A DNA stretch of 64,000 bases from Pseudolachnospira sp051055405 (lineage in GTDB: Bacteria > Bacillota > Clostridia > Lachnospirales > Lachnospiraceae): positions 3,100,001 through 3,164,000 of the forward strand of contig NZ_CP167068.1 in assembly GCF_051055405.1 (NCBI RefSeq). Direction: 5' to 3'. A model generated the notes under the pieces. That model saw only the letters and a program-made list of their open reading frames with translations. It ran no database searches and was not told the DNA's origin. Position numbers and translations under genes: made by a program. Shown one piece after another: positions 1 to 9,192 of the stretch. Each line of letters opens with the position of its first letter. Within the stretch, counting starts at the first letter, position 1.

Positions 1-687
1 TTAGAACCGATCAAAAATGAACCTGCCCGGAATCAGGTCCTGGCAGAACTGCGCCGGAACATCTTTTCCGGGGCCTTTCCGCCAGGATCCGAATTAAATC
101 CGGATCACTTAGCCGGCGAGCTGGGCATTTCCCGTACCCCGGTCCGTGAAGCCCTTCAGCTTTTGGCCGGAGAAGGGCTGATCGACTATATCCCCAAAAA
201 AGGCGCATATGTCAAGGAACTCTCTGTGGATTTCCTGGACGATTACTATGATACCCGTAAATGGCTGGAGGGCCTGGCGATTCGCTATGCCTGTCAGACA
301 GGCGTCGATCCGGAACTTCTTTCCCAATATATGGAGGAAGAGCAGGCTGCTTATGAGGCGCAGGATATCCCTCGTCTCAGCGCCTGCAGCAAGCGTCTGG
401 AGGAATACCTGTATCATGCCTGCCAAAGCCCCCTGCTGGAATCCTATCTGCTGCAGCTCTTGGAGGCGTCGCCCCGCCATTATTCCCGGGATGACGAGGC
501 TAGAACGCTGTTTGTAAAGGCCACTTACCAGTATCATTGCCAATTGATTCAAGCGCTGATACAGGGAGATGTCGAAGATGCCATCGAGCGAACCAGCCGC
601 CACCTCGACGTAGCGAAGGAAAACTACCTAAAATACCGGGAAACCGAAGCGCGGTTTAAGCTTTTGCATAAGGACCCGTCAAAATAA
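1..687 (+). CDS. GntR-family (FadR subgroup) regulator, 5' truncated by window edge
   Basis: The reading frame is open from base 1, so the start lies outside the window; 228 residues are visible. The N-terminal part is a winged helix-turn-helix with the GntR hallmark ISRTPVREAL near visible residues 45-54, followed by GLIDYIPKKGAYV (the wing). The rest is an all-helical FCD-like effector domain (DDYYDTRKWLEGLA), the fold that binds small carboxylates in this family. It closely resembles the second GntR gene at 3850-4518. Its 3' end overlaps the convergent hydrolase gene by 32 bases. It probably represses a neighbouring uptake or catabolic operon; the ligand is unknown. Confidence 0.9.
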   Translation, partial: LEPIKNEPARNQVLAELRRNIFSGAFPPGSELNPDHLAGELGISRTPVREALQLLAGEGLIDYIPKKGAYVKELSVDFLDDYYDTRKWLEGLAIRYACQTGVDPELLSQYMEEEQAAYEAQDIPRLSACSKRLEEYLYHACQSPLLESYLLQLLEASPRHYSRDDEARTLFVKATYQYHCQLIQALIQGDVEDAIERTSRHLDVAKENYLKYRETEARFKLLHKDPSK

Positions 688-2194
688 CATCTGGATTCTT
701 CGTCTGATTCCCCGGCAAAAAATGATGATGAATCCGAACAGAAACGGATTTTTCTGCAAAAGTAAAGCTCTGCGTCACCATACACATCAAATCCATTCTC
801 CGGGCATTGATTTGAAGTACCTGTTCCCCTGTCCATGCTGCGGACAGCAGCCACGGCTGGTTCGGCCCATATCCTAAAATCTTTGCCGGCTCATAGCCCT
901 TGATGACCGCGCTGAGAGAACTGGCCGCAGGAAGAAGAGGAAAATCCGTATTTTCTTTCCATTCTCCATCCATACCGCAGACACAGGACACCCGCTTTCC
1001 ATTGCGGATCACCTCCACCGCAACCTCTTTGCCTAAGGAAAACGTCACGCACTCAATCCCCTGTGGATTCTCGTCAAATACCACGGTTTTCCCATCCCAT
1101 TCTTCCTGTCGGGGCGAACGGACGCTTCCCGCTGGCGCTAGACTGTACCGCTTTGTCAGGTCCTGAAGATCTCTCACGTCCTCTTCCACCGCTTTTACCG
1201 GCGCCTCATGGCAGCCGCAGACAATATGCCGTTCAAATAGATCGATGATCTTTTGCGCGTTATCCTGGTTTTCATTGGCCATATATTCACATGCCATATC
1301 CAATTCCGGAATCACAATCGCCTGCTGGCCATACCCGCCGCTAAAACGATACCCGCCGAAACTGCATCCATAGCAAAACAAACCAAAGCCGTATTGGTTG
1401 CAAGGTTGATCCGGATAAAAATCTTGGGACGGAAAATACCGTTTTCCGACCAAATCACAGAGATCTGCACGCAGCAGCTGCACGCCGTTCCAGGAACCAT
1501 GCTGCAAGAAAAACTGAGCAAATTTCACAAAATCCAAGGGAGACAGGCATTGGGTGGTTGGTTCCAAATCCTCCGGGTGAGCCGGATCCAGGCAGGTCTC
1601 GCATAGATCTTCGATCCCCAGCGGTTCAAAAAAGCGGGGTCTTAAGTATTCTAACATATTTTGACCTGCCAAAACCCGCGGAATACAGCAAACCAAATGA
1701 GGCGGCGCATTATTATACTCGAATTTCACTCCTGGCTGCCGCAGCAGAGGCTGGCCCAAAAAGGCCTGAATCCAATTATCCGTGTTCCTCATCTCGTAAA
1801 AGCCTGTGCGCGGATGGCCGTTGGACATGGTCAAAAGATCCCTTACCGTCATACTCTTCATCCGAGGATCCATTTCCTCCGGCAGCTCGTCTGCAAAAAT
1901 CTCCACCACCTTATCTTCCAGCCGCAGCTTCCCCTCCTGAACGAGGAAAAGGACCGCCAGACACTGGATTCCCTTGGCCGAGGAATAAATGCGGTGAGGG
2001 CTGTCCTCCGTAAACGGCTTTGCCACGCATCTTACAATCATGTGATTATGGCGAATCACATGAAAACTATGAAGTTCAATCCCTTCCTTTTGAATATCCG
2101 CAAAGAAATTAAGGAAGGAGCGGGAGAAAATCCCCTGCTCCTCCGGAATACTGGACGGAAACTGCATTCCGTCCCATTGCATATCTGGTAACAT
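656..2194 (-). CDS. Serine hydrolase, beta-lactamase/EstB-like (class C fold)
   Basis: A 512-residue cytoplasmic protein of the beta-lactamase-like serine hydrolase family, which includes esterases and D-amino peptidases as well as beta-lactamases. The nucleophile motif SxxK is visible as SSAK at about residues 71-74, and a YNN triad (usual YxN) lies near residue 162. A C-terminal extension of about 170 residues follows the catalytic domain. No signal peptide is seen. The ATG at 2194 is chosen because AAGGAG lies 8 bases upstream; the GTG at 2203 has no spaced ribosome site. It lies 15 bases after the MFS gene, so the two probably form an operon. The substrate is unknown; an ester is more likely than a beta-lactam. 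Confidence 0.85.
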   Translation of the reverse strand: MLPDMQWDGMQFPSSIPEEQGIFSRSFLNFFADIQKEGIELHSFHVIRHNHMIVRCVAKPFTEDSPHRIYSSAKGIQCLAVLFLVQEGKLRLEDKVVEIFADELPEEMDPRMKSMTVRDLLTMSNGHPRTGFYEMRNTDNWIQAFLGQPLLRQPGVKFEYNNAPPHLVCCIPRVLAGQNMLEYLRPRFFEPLGIEDLCETCLDPAHPEDLEPTTQCLSPLDFVKFAQFFLQHGSWNGVQLLRADLCDLVGKRYFPSQDFYPDQPCNQYGFGLFCYGCSFGGYRFSGGYGQQAIVIPELDMACEYMANENQDNAQKIIDLFERHIVCGCHEAPVKAVEEDVRDLQDLTKRYSLAPAGSVRSPRQEEWDGKTVVFDENPQGIECVTFSLGKEVAVEVIRNGKRVSCVCGMDGEWKENTDFPLLPAASSLSAVIKGYEPAKILGYGPNQPWLLSAAWTGEQVLQINARRMDLMCMVTQSFTFAEKSVSVRIHHHFLPGNQTKNPDVILTGPYAKA

Positions 2195-2209
2195 CGAAAC
2201 CACTCCTTC

Positions 2210-3619
2210 TTACAAATTTAAATCATTTAGCTTGGTGAAAGCAATGATCTGCCGCAGGCACAGGCAAACCAGCGCGATTCCAATCATCCATACCATCGCT
2301 GTGGTAAAGTCAAGAGAGTTGTACAGCACTCCGGCGACCGCTGTATAGATGGTAGCTACACAAGTGGCAGAATAGTTTTGAATCGCAAGGCCAGACCCTC
2401 TCATATCGATCGGCATAGAGCTGGCAACCAGAGCTTTTGTTGGACTATTCTCAAAAGCAGCTCCCCCCTGGAACAGGCAAAGGGACAACAGAATCAGCCA
2501 GCCCGGCGTTCCTTCCTTTAGGCATAAAAACAGCAGCGCCACCGACAGAATTTCCACAAACCCGCCTACGACCAAAGCAATCTTATAATTCTTGTTTTTA
2601 TTGAGACTTTTGGACAGCCAATATCCGATCAGCGGGGATAAAATCACCGGCACAAAACGGCGTACACTCCATGCGCCCGTCTGGGCCGCCGTAAAGCCAA
2701 GCACTCCCTGGGCATATTTGATTAAATAAGAACCAATAAGGGTTACGGTCGGGTTGGACAACATAACGATCAAGATTACCGGGATAAATCCTTTAATGGA
2801 AAACATCTTTATATTAATAAGAGCGTTCTCCGCTGTTTTCATCCGACGGACAAACAGACACAGGCATATAACTGCGCAGAGATAAAGCAGCAGCGACCAG
2901 ATAGAAAGCCAGGGAATCTGCTTCCCACCCAAGGTCAACCCAATGGACAGAGGGGCGACAAAGAAAAACATCAGCGCCAGGCCGGCCCAGTCAAAACGAT
3001 CGTGCTTCTTCTCTCCCTCGGCGGTTTTCATGTCCGGGTAAAGAGCCAATATCGCCACCCAGCTAAGAATCGAGAAGATCAGCAAGCTATTGATCGCCGT
3101 ACCCGCGGCAAACATCCCCGACAGCCAGCCGGAAAAATAGGGGATAATAATGGAACCAAAAGACATCAGCCCTTGGGCATAGCCGATAAAAGCTGGCACA
3201 TCATCCTTATCCATCACATCCGCCACCATAGAGCTGGACAAAGGATTCACCGTGCCAAAGGCCAAGCCTAACACTACATAAGCAGCCAGCATGACCGCCA
3301 CATTGGGAACGGTACCTAAGAGAAATGTCGCAATCGCGTACAGACCAACGCCAATCAAAGCAGTCTTTTTTCTCCCCAGTACATCCGAAAGTTTTCCTCC
3401 AATGGGGCCGGCTATGGTGGTGCTCAGGCTAAGAAGCGTTGTCATGATGGCATAAATGCCCGGCATGTTCACTTCCTCCAGCCGGAAATTCAGCAGATTT
3501 TTCATCGAGTTGTTCATGGCAATCATGGACATGGTCAAGATGCCGATGGGCAAAAACACGAGAATTTTCTGCACCAGCGGAGAATCTGCTTTTAACGGGT
3601 AACTTTTTTTCATCTCCAT
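2210..3619 (-). CDS. MFS transporter
   Basis: A 469-residue polytopic membrane protein with about 12-14 hydrophobic segments. The major facilitator loop 2-3 signature is visible as GGKLSDVLGRKK near residues 79-90, matching the family motif A. Length and layout fit the drug:H+ antiporter (DHA) groups. It is the first gene of a two-gene operon with the beta-lactamase-like hydrolase, and has a near-consensus promoter at 3712-3740. The GntR gene at 3850 is divergent from it and is a plausible regulator. Co-expression with a hydrolase suggests transport of the hydrolase's substrate or product; this is inference. Confidence 0.9.
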   Translation of the reverse strand: MEMKKSYPLKADSPLVQKILVFLPIGILTMSMIAMNNSMKNLLNFRLEEVNMPGIYAIMTTLLSLSTTIAGPIGGKLSDVLGRKKTALIGVGLYAIATFLLGTVPNVAVMLAAYVVLGLAFGTVNPLSSSMVADVMDKDDVPAFIGYAQGLMSFGSIIIPYFSGWLSGMFAAGTAINSLLIFSILSWVAILALYPDMKTAEGEKKHDRFDWAGLALMFFFVAPLSIGLTLGGKQIPWLSIWSLLLYLCAVICLCLFVRRMKTAENALINIKMFSIKGFIPVILIVMLSNPTVTLIGSYLIKYAQGVLGFTAAQTGAWSVRRFVPVILSPLIGYWLSKSLNKNKNYKIALVVGGFVEILSVALLFLCLKEGTPGWLILLSLCLFQGGAAFENSPTKALVASSMPIDMRGSGLAIQNYSATCVATIYTAVAGVLYNSLDFTTAMVWMIGIALVCLCLRQIIAFTKLNDLNL

Positions 3620-3680
3620 CGTCTCTCCTCTCTCATCCTCTAACCCAAAGTATAGTGCTCTCGATTTAAGTCTTTACTTC

Positions 3681-3701
3681 GGATATTGGATATTGGATAT
3701 T
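3681..3701. repeat. Three tandem GGATATT heptamers
   Basis: GGATATT occurs three times head to tail with no mismatch. The array sits just downstream of the predicted transcription start of the MFS operon, where a bound protein could block elongation or initiation. It may equally be a simple-sequence tract. Confidence 0.7.
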
Positions 3702-3711
3702 TTATATTCGT

Positions 3712-3740
3712 ACTATAACACCCTCCCGCAGATTTGTCAA
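3712..3740 (-). promoter_or_regulatory. Sigma-A promoter of the MFS/hydrolase operon
   Basis: On the minus strand, TTGACA (3735-3740) and TATAGT (3712-3717) are separated by exactly 17 bases, placing the start of transcription near 3705. A perfect 7-bp inverted repeat, TTTGTCA-AC-TGACAAA (3733-3748), overlaps the -35 box and is a good candidate operator for the divergent GntR protein. Confidence 0.75.
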
Positions 3741-3849
3741 CTGACAAAAGGAAGAATCTCTCTTCAAGAAATTCTTCCCTGGATTTCTGGACTTCTGTTT
3801 TACTTTTTGATAGGATAAGAATTACCGATAGAAAGAGAGGATACGGCAG

Positions 3850-4518
3850 ATGAAGGACTTGGCAAAGCCGTTAACGAACCGAGAGAGAATCGCGCAAATT
3901 CTCCGGAAAGGAATCTATTCCGGAACCTTCCACCCCGGCCAAGAACTGGTTCAAAATACCATTGCCACACAGCTTGGCGTATCACGGATGCCGGTACGAG
4001 AAGCAATCTATATCCTTTTAAAGGAAGGCCTGGTAGAACATATTCCAAACCGGGGATTTTTTGTTAAAAATATTACCCGCGCCTTTTTTGAAGATTACTT
4101 TTTTATCCGCACTTTGTTTGAACAAAAAGCAGTTTCTTATATATGTAAAACGCTGGAAGACTCCAGCGTTTTACAAGAATTTTTAGTGGGCGAGCAGAAT
4201 GCTTATGAACGTCAAGATGTCCCCGCCCTCAGCCAATACACAAACCGTCTTCAAAACTATATTGGTTCTCACTGTGGGAGCCCTAGGCTTTCCACCTATT
4301 TGCAGCAGCTTTGGGATATGTCTCCCCGACGGATCTCCGCAGATAGCGGACAGCAAGTACTTTTTATCGACTCTACGTTCCAATATCATCAATCTTTGGT
4401 AAAGGCGATTCTAAAAAATGAGGAAGAGACCGCCTGCCGTTTGATTGCAAACCATCTGGAATTAAGTAAAACCCACTATTTTTCGATCCGTGATGAACTT
4501 CATTTGGATGAAGAATAG
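3850..4518 (+). CDS. GntR-family (FadR subgroup) transcriptional regulator
   Basis: A 222-residue protein with an N-terminal winged helix (GVSRMPVREAIYILL near residues 44-58, then the wing GLVEHIPNRGFFV) and a helical FCD-like C-terminal domain for binding a small carboxylate. It shares layout and many residues with the GntR protein at 1-687. GAGAGG precedes the ATG. The gene is divergent from the MFS operon and convergent with the tctA end of the TTT operon, so it could control either; the inverted repeat on the MFS promoter favours the MFS operon. Confidence 0.92.
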   Translation: MKDLAKPLTNRERIAQILRKGIYSGTFHPGQELVQNTIATQLGVSRMPVREAIYILLKEGLVEHIPNRGFFVKNITRAFFEDYFFIRTLFEQKAVSYICKTLEDSSVLQEFLVGEQNAYERQDVPALSQYTNRLQNYIGSHCGSPRLSTYLQQLWDMSPRRISADSGQQVLFIDSTFQYHQSLVKAILKNEEETACRLIANHLELSKTHYFSIRDELHLDEE

Positions 4519-4565
4519 CCAATCGATCTCACTTTTTTTCCAAAATCCGTCTACTGGAACCGCTT

Positions 4566-6083
4566 TTACCCTCGTGTTCCCCGCAGCTTCTTCTTCACCG
4601 AAGCCACTCCGTTTAAGAACCATTTCTGCTTCAAGAGAATCGTAAATACGATGATCAAAAACAAAATCAAGGTGATGGGTCTGGTAAAGATCGCCTTGAC
4701 GCAGCCGCCTACGCCCCGATATACGATCAAAGCATTCCGAAGGTTCTTCTCCAAAAGATTTCCTAAAACAATACCTAAAACCATCGGAGACGCCGGATAA
4801 CCGTACTTTTTCAAAATATATCCTACGATTCCGAAGAACATCATAAAGCCTACGTGGGTCAACAGGTTATTGGTGGAAAACGCTCCGACCACCGTCAAAA
4901 TCACAATGATGGGGAACAACCTTCCTCCAGGAATCTCTACAAATTTCGCAAAGATCTTAATTCCCGTCAAGCCAAAAAACAGTAAAAAGATATTGCCAAT
5001 AAAGCTCAGAGAAACAATCAAATAGAAAAAGTTCTCATTGGTGGAAAGCAGCGTCGGTCCGGGATTCAACCCGTGCATGGTAAGCGCTCCCAAGAGTACC
5101 GCCGTCACGCCGTCACCAGGCACTCCCAGCGTCAGCATCGGGATTAACGCGCCGCCTACCGCCGCATTATTGGCGGATTCCGGAGCGATCACGCCTTCGA
5201 TGGCTCCCTCTCCAAAAGGAACTTCCGGGTTCTTTGTCGTCTGTTTGGCATGGTCATAAGAAAGGAAAGCGGCAATGGAACCGCCTGCTCCCGGCAGCGC
5301 GCCGATTACGGTCCCGATAATCGAACAGCGCAGCGTCAGCCAGAAATGCTTTTTCACCAGGCCAAACTCCGGTATGATCTTATCCACATCCTGCCGAATG
5401 ACTTCCTGTTTTCCCTTCCCAACCTGTATAAGAGCCTCCGCAAAGCCGTAAAGACCGATCATCGCAACTACATTGGGAACTCCGGCCATCAATTTTGTCG
5501 AGCCAAAGGTGAAACGGGTGATGCCGCTGATGGAATCCAGGCCAATCCGCCCGATCAAAATACCAAAGCAGGCCGCCATCAATCCCTTTGTGATGGTCGT
5601 ATTTCCCAGGGCTCCGACCATCAGCATTCCCATAAAGCCCAGCAGGAAATAGTCCAGAGGGCCAAAGTTTACCGCCAGTTTTGAGATTGCCGGCGTCAAA
5701 ACCAAAAGAAACACGCTTCCGATCAAGCCGCCGACCACACTTTGGGTTGTCGACACGCCGATCGCCCTGGCGGCCAACCCTTTCTTTGCCAGCGGATAAC
5801 CATCAAATACCGTTGCTACCGCAGCAGGTGCGCCCGGAATGTTTAACAAAATAGCGGAACGGGAACCGCCGTAAACCGCGCCGATGTAAATACCGATCAT
5901 CGCGGCGATCGCAATGCTCATATCCCAACCGTAGGTTACAGAGATCAGCAAGGAAATCGCCATGGTTCCTGTCAGGCCAGGGATTGCCCCCACGTAGACG
6001 CCGGCGCAAGTTCCGAGCGCCAGTGCCAAAAGAATTCCAGGGCTCGTAAAGGGAACCGCTAGATAGCCTAAAATTGTACTCAT
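4566..6083 (-). CDS. tctA: Tripartite tricarboxylate transporter, large permease TctA
   Basis: The large membrane subunit of a TTT-family carboxylate importer: about 505 residues with many membrane segments and the TctA hallmarks GAIPGLTGTMAISLL near the N-terminus and GVPGDGVTAVLLGAL in the middle. The ATG at 6083 is preferred over the one at 6089 because GGAGG is 9 bases from the first and only 3 from the second. It is the last gene of the operon tctC-tctB-tctA, lying 14 bases after tctB. With TctB it forms the membrane complex that takes substrate from TctC. The substrate is not deducible, but the upstream dehydroquinase- and shikimate-dehydrogenase-like genes suggest a cyclic hydroxycarboxylate. 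Confidence 0.93.
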   Translation of the reverse strand: MSTILGYLAVPFTSPGILLALALGTCAGVYVGAIPGLTGTMAISLLISVTYGWDMSIAIAAMIGIYIGAVYGGSRSAILLNIPGAPAAVATVFDGYPLAKKGLAARAIGVSTTQSVVGGLIGSVFLLVLTPAISKLAVNFGPLDYFLLGFMGMLMVGALGNTTITKGLMAACFGILIGRIGLDSISGITRFTFGSTKLMAGVPNVVAMIGLYGFAEALIQVGKGKQEVIRQDVDKIIPEFGLVKKHFWLTLRCSIIGTVIGALPGAGGSIAAFLSYDHAKQTTKNPEVPFGEGAIEGVIAPESANNAAVGGALIPMLTLGVPGDGVTAVLLGALTMHGLNPGPTLLSTNENFFYLIVSLSFIGNIFLLFFGLTGIKIFAKFVEIPGGRLFPIIVILTVVGAFSTNNLLTHVGFMMFFGIVGYILKKYGYPASPMVLGIVLGNLLEKNLRNALIVYRGVGGCVKAIFTRPITLILFLIIVFTILLKQKWFLNGVASVKKKLRGTRG

Positions 6084-6097
6084 TGACATATTCCTCC

Positions 6098-6655
6098 CTA
6101 CGGTAAAAAGACTTTAAACAGCACTTTAAAAATCAGATACAAAGCCCCAATGCAGACTCCTGTATAGATTAGATTTTTCACAAAATTCTTCGGAATCAGA
6201 TAACACATGGCTGCCAGGAGAAAAATCAACGAGGAAATCACAAAACCAACGCCAAATTCCAGCATCACATAGTAGACCACTGTCATCAGCAAAAATACCA
6301 GCGCATTCTTAGGAAGCAAATACTGAACAATACTTTTGCACTTTTCTCCGATGCCCATCCCAGTAGTCGCCGACCCTTTTCGGATATTTTGAATCAAATC
6401 CGCGACCCCTAGGATCAAAAGAAAACCGGAAACAATCAAAGGGAAGGTACTGGAGCCGGAAAGAGACGGATCATCCTGGTAAATCCCGATTGACTCCCAG
6501 AAAAACACTGCCGCAACAACGATAAAAAGCAGCGAGACCATGCGGGTTCCCGGCTTTTGTTCTGCCTTTTTTAGAGCGGCAGGCTCCCTTCCGGGAGCCT
6601 CCGTCATTTTTTCCTGATATTTCGTTTCATTTCCTGCATTTGTTTTATTCATCAT
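6098..6655 (-). CDS. tctB: Tripartite tricarboxylate transporter, small permease TctB
   Basis: A 185-residue protein with a hydrophilic N-terminal tail of about 40 residues and four hydrophobic segments, as in TctB subunits. Its position between tctC and tctA is the standard TTT operon order. The start overlaps the end of tctC by 11 bases, with AAGGA about 8 bases ahead of the double ATG, so translation is probably coupled. TctB pairs with TctA in the membrane. The family is poorly conserved in sequence, so the call rests partly on context. Confidence 0.85.
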   Translation of the reverse strand: MMNKTNAGNETKYQEKMTEAPGREPAALKKAEQKPGTRMVSLLFIVVAAVFFWESIGIYQDDPSLSGSSTFPLIVSGFLLILGVADLIQNIRKGSATTGMGIGEKCKSIVQYLLPKNALVFLLMTVVYYVMLEFGVGFVISSLIFLLAAMCYLIPKNFVKNLIYTGVCIGALYLIFKVLFKVFLP

Positions 6656-7742
6656 ATCCCAAATCCTTCATGGTTTTCTCCACAACGCCGCTTTCCGTTA
6701 AAGCCAACAATGCTTTGTGTCTCCACTCATCCAGGAATTTCTTTGCCTCCTCGCCGGTTAATCCAAGGCCAGAGAGACCCTGATCCTTTAAGGACTGCTG
6801 GAATTCATCCGAATTATATGCCTGCGTGAACACATCCGTCAGGTAGGCAACCACTTCCGGATCGGTATCCGCCGGAACGCAGATCGTGTAAAATGCGCCA
6901 AGAGGCAGGTATTTCTCCATCTCCGGATAATCTTCTACGATAGCCGGCACATCGTCCCAATAACGCTCCACGCTGTTGGTGCAAAGAACGCGCACATCTC
7001 CGCTGTCTTTGTAGCTCTGAACCGCGGCAGTGGAGGATACGCAGAAATCAGCAAAACCACCCAGAACCGTTACGATAGAAGAAGACGCTCCATCGGAAGT
7101 ATAGGTGCCGGGATCAAAGCCAGCGGCCGTTTTCCAGATCGCAGACAGCGTTCCGTTGATACCAACCTTACCGGAAGCAACTTTCAATACGCTTCCCGGA
7201 TTGTCGATATCCGCTTGGAACAAATCCTTTACGGTCTGGTAAGGGCTATCCGCCGCCACCGTGATGGTCTGGACTGCCTCCGATACTACCATAATCGGAA
7301 TGACATCGTCGTAGGTATACTGAATCAGATCATAGGCATCGTACAAGGCCGGTGTCTCCGCGCCGATACACAACGTATATCCGTCTGGAGCCGCCTCGCA
7401 GGCCGCCAGCCAAGAAGTGGAACCGGAAGCTCCCGCCGTATTTTCTACGACAATACTGGAACCCAAAAGCTTCTCTGCCGCCGTAAATAGAGGACGAACT
7501 GCCATATCCGTTGCTCCGCCGGCGCCGTAACCGATCATAGCCTTCAAATCACGTTCCGGATAGCTGTTAGCACCGCCGTTTCCAGCAGGCTCCGTCTTTA
7601 CTTCTGCCGCTGTGCTTTCTACCGCAGCTTTCGTTCCCGCCTCCGTAGGGGCAGCCGTTGTTCCGCTTCCAGAGTTGCCGCAGCCCCCCAATAAACTGGC
7701 TGTCAAAAGCAAGCTCATCATTACCGCGATGTTCTTTTTCAT
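6645..7742 (-). CDS. tctC: Tripartite tricarboxylate transporter substrate-binding lipoprotein TctC
   Basis: A 365-residue extracytoplasmic solute receptor anchored by lipid. The N-terminus is a lipoprotein signal ending in LLGGC (lipobox) followed by a low-complexity Ser/Thr/Ala linker. The mature domain starts with YPERDLKAMIGYGAGGATD, matching the TctC/Bug pattern of a loop that grips a carboxylate. The ATG at 7742 has GGGAGG 7 bases upstream; the in-frame ATG at 7769 has none, and starting there would bury the signal peptide. It delivers substrate to TctBA. Confidence 0.93.
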   Translation of the reverse strand: MKKNIAVMMSLLLTASLLGGCGNSGSGTTAAPTEAGTKAAVESTAAEVKTEPAGNGGANSYPERDLKAMIGYGAGGATDMAVRPLFTAAEKLLGSSIVVENTAGASGSTSWLAACEAAPDGYTLCIGAETPALYDAYDLIQYTYDDVIPIMVVSEAVQTITVAADSPYQTVKDLFQADIDNPGSVLKVASGKVGINGTLSAIWKTAAGFDPGTYTSDGASSSIVTVLGGFADFCVSSTAAVQSYKDSGDVRVLCTNSVERYWDDVPAIVEDYPEMEKYLPLGAFYTICVPADTDPEVVAYLTDVFTQAYNSDEFQQSLKDQGLSGLGLTGEEAKKFLDEWRHKALLALTESGVVEKTMKDLGYDE

Positions 7743-7829
7743 TTCTTTTCCTCCCTTCCATATTGCCAAGCCTTTTCGGCCTAGTATCGTATCTACTTTT
7801 CGATATGTTTTATAGATATTTACTGTTTG

Positions 7830-8282
7830 CTATTTACCATCTTTTCCGTCGGCCAACATGACCGCCGCCCGAAGAGCCAACGGATACGTATCGATCTGCA
7901 TTCCCATCAACACTGCCGTAGCTACTTGAGTCGTAGTGCCTTGAGGGCTTCCATTCTTTTTGCGGAAAAGATTTGCCATATGAACTTCGATCACCGGCAC
8001 ACGCAAAAGCGCCAATGCTTCCTTAATTCCACAATCACAGTTGGTAAATCCGCCAGGATTGATAATCACCGCGTCAGTCTGATCAAAGAATGCCTGATGC
8101 AGCTTGTCCACCAGATCGCCCGCATGGTTGGATTGGAAGCATTCCAGGGAAACTCCCAGTTCTTTTGCCTCTTCCTGCATTCTGGCATTCACCTGATCCA
8201 ACGTCACAGAGCCATAGAATTCTGGATTCCGAAACTGGAACATATTCGCGTTTACGCCATGCAGCATTAAAATTTTCTTCAC
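7830..8282 (-). CDS. Divergent type II 3-dehydroquinate dehydratase-like protein
   Basis: A 150-residue protein of the AroQ fold. The family pattern is visible: GVNANM (usual GPNLN), RNPEFYGSVTL with the Arg and Tyr used in catalysis, FQSNHAGDLVD, IINPGGFTN and VIEVHMANL with the catalytic His. Two usual substrate-contact positions differ: the His of the PGGxTH loop is Asn, and the Arg-rich FRRHS segment is replaced by FRKKNGSPQG. The start is GTG, overlapping the stop of the shikimate-dehydrogenase-like gene by 3 bases, with GGAAGGAG upstream. It may dehydrate or hydrate a dehydroquinate analogue in a catabolic route rather than serve aromatic amino-acid synthesis. Confidence 0.82.
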   Translation of the reverse strand: MKKILMLHGVNANMFQFRNPEFYGSVTLDQVNARMQEEAKELGVSLECFQSNHAGDLVDKLHQAFFDQTDAVIINPGGFTNCDCGIKEALALLRVPVIEVHMANLFRKKNGSPQGTTTQVATAVLMGMQIDTYPLALRAAVMLADGKDGK

Positions 8283-9181
8283 CGGACGCCCGCTCCTTCC
8301 TGCTTCGCCTGTTCTTCCGCCAAAAGGCTGTCAAACACCTGCTCCCACTCTTCGTAATTGGTTACTTTTCTTCCAGAACGCCGTTCCGCTCCCAGCATCT
8401 GCAAACGAATCAGCATTCCCTTTCCGCTCAAAATTTGGCAGCCGGATTCTTTTGCTTCCCGCAGGAAACGGGTTTCCGCTGGATTGTACACTGCGTCAAA
8501 GGCAATCTGCCCTTCCCGAAAAACCGAACGGTCTAACGGCGTCTCCGACAGATGCGGCGCCATCCCCAATCCCGTGACATTCATCACTACATCCGCTTCA
8601 TGGGCCAGCTTCTGTACGCGGGCCACGTCGGAAAAGTCCACAGCTTCCGCCACCGGGGCAAACGCATGGTTAATATTCTCTGCTAACTCTTCCGCATATT
8701 TTCCAATTAAATCGGTAATATAAATCTTCTTTGCGCCTTCGTTGGCCAACGCACCACAGATGGCGCGTCCTGCGCCGCCGGCTCCAAAGCAGAAAAATAC
8801 GGATTCAGAAATCTTACAGCCGGTTCTCTGTAGGGAATACAGAAACCCTTCCCCATCCCTGCTAAAACCGACTAGTTTTCCATCGATGATATGCACATGA
8901 TTGACTGCTCCCATCTTCCGGGCAAAGTCATCCAGCTCGTCGCAATACTGGATCACCTGCACTTTAAAGGGTTTGGTGATCCCGATGGACTTTACATTCA
9001 TGTAACGCAGTCCATGGATCACATCACCCAAGCGGGAAGCGTCCGCAAGCTCGATGGGAAAACGGAGAATGTCCAGCCCCATCCGTTCATACATCACATT
9101 GGAAAGCTTTGCTGATAAGGACTGACGCATCGGATAGCCGATGGTCGGAGCCAGTACCGTATCCACTGTAACCTGGATCAT
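8279..9181 (-). CDS. Divergent shikimate/quinate dehydrogenase-like protein
   Basis: A 300-residue protein with the AroE two-domain layout. The substrate domain holds RQSLSA (usual SHSLSP), GITKPFK (usual NVTxPxK) with the catalytic Lys kept, GAVNH and SRDG with the catalytic Asp kept; the usual Thr of NTDG is Arg. The NAD(P) domain has FGAGGAGRAICGAL, a glycine-rich Rossmann loop. A C-terminal GMLIRLQ matches the usual substrate-gripping Gln region. Altered contacts suggest a modified substrate. It lies in an operon between the cupin genes and the dehydroquinase-like gene. Confidence 0.83.
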   Translation of the reverse strand: MIQVTVDTVLAPTIGYPMRQSLSAKLSNVMYERMGLDILRFPIELADASRLGDVIHGLRYMNVKSIGITKPFKVQVIQYCDELDDFARKMGAVNHVHIIDGKLVGFSRDGEGFLYSLQRTGCKISESVFFCFGAGGAGRAICGALANEGAKKIYITDLIGKYAEELAENINHAFAPVAEAVDFSDVARVQKLAHEADVVMNVTGLGMAPHLSETPLDRSVFREGQIAFDAVYNPAETRFLREAKESGCQILSGKGMLIRLQMLGAERRSGRKVTNYEEWEQVFDSLLAEEQAKQEGAGVR

Positions 9182-9192
9182 CGCGTTCCTCC

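Noticed and set aside
1312..2191. Several plus-strand open frames of 60-176 codons inside the serine hydrolase gene
   Set aside because: They are shadows of the minus-strand gene, with no ribosome sites and low-complexity products.
656..2194. Antibiotic-resistance beta-lactamase next to an MFS drug exporter
   Set aside because: No signal peptide, length well above class C enzymes, and SSAK/YNN are shared with esterases. Resistance is not supported by sequence alone.
3677..3703. Short repeats at 3681 and 21261 as CRISPR arrays
   Set aside because: Units are 7 and 14 bases without spacers, and no cas genes are present anywhere in the window.
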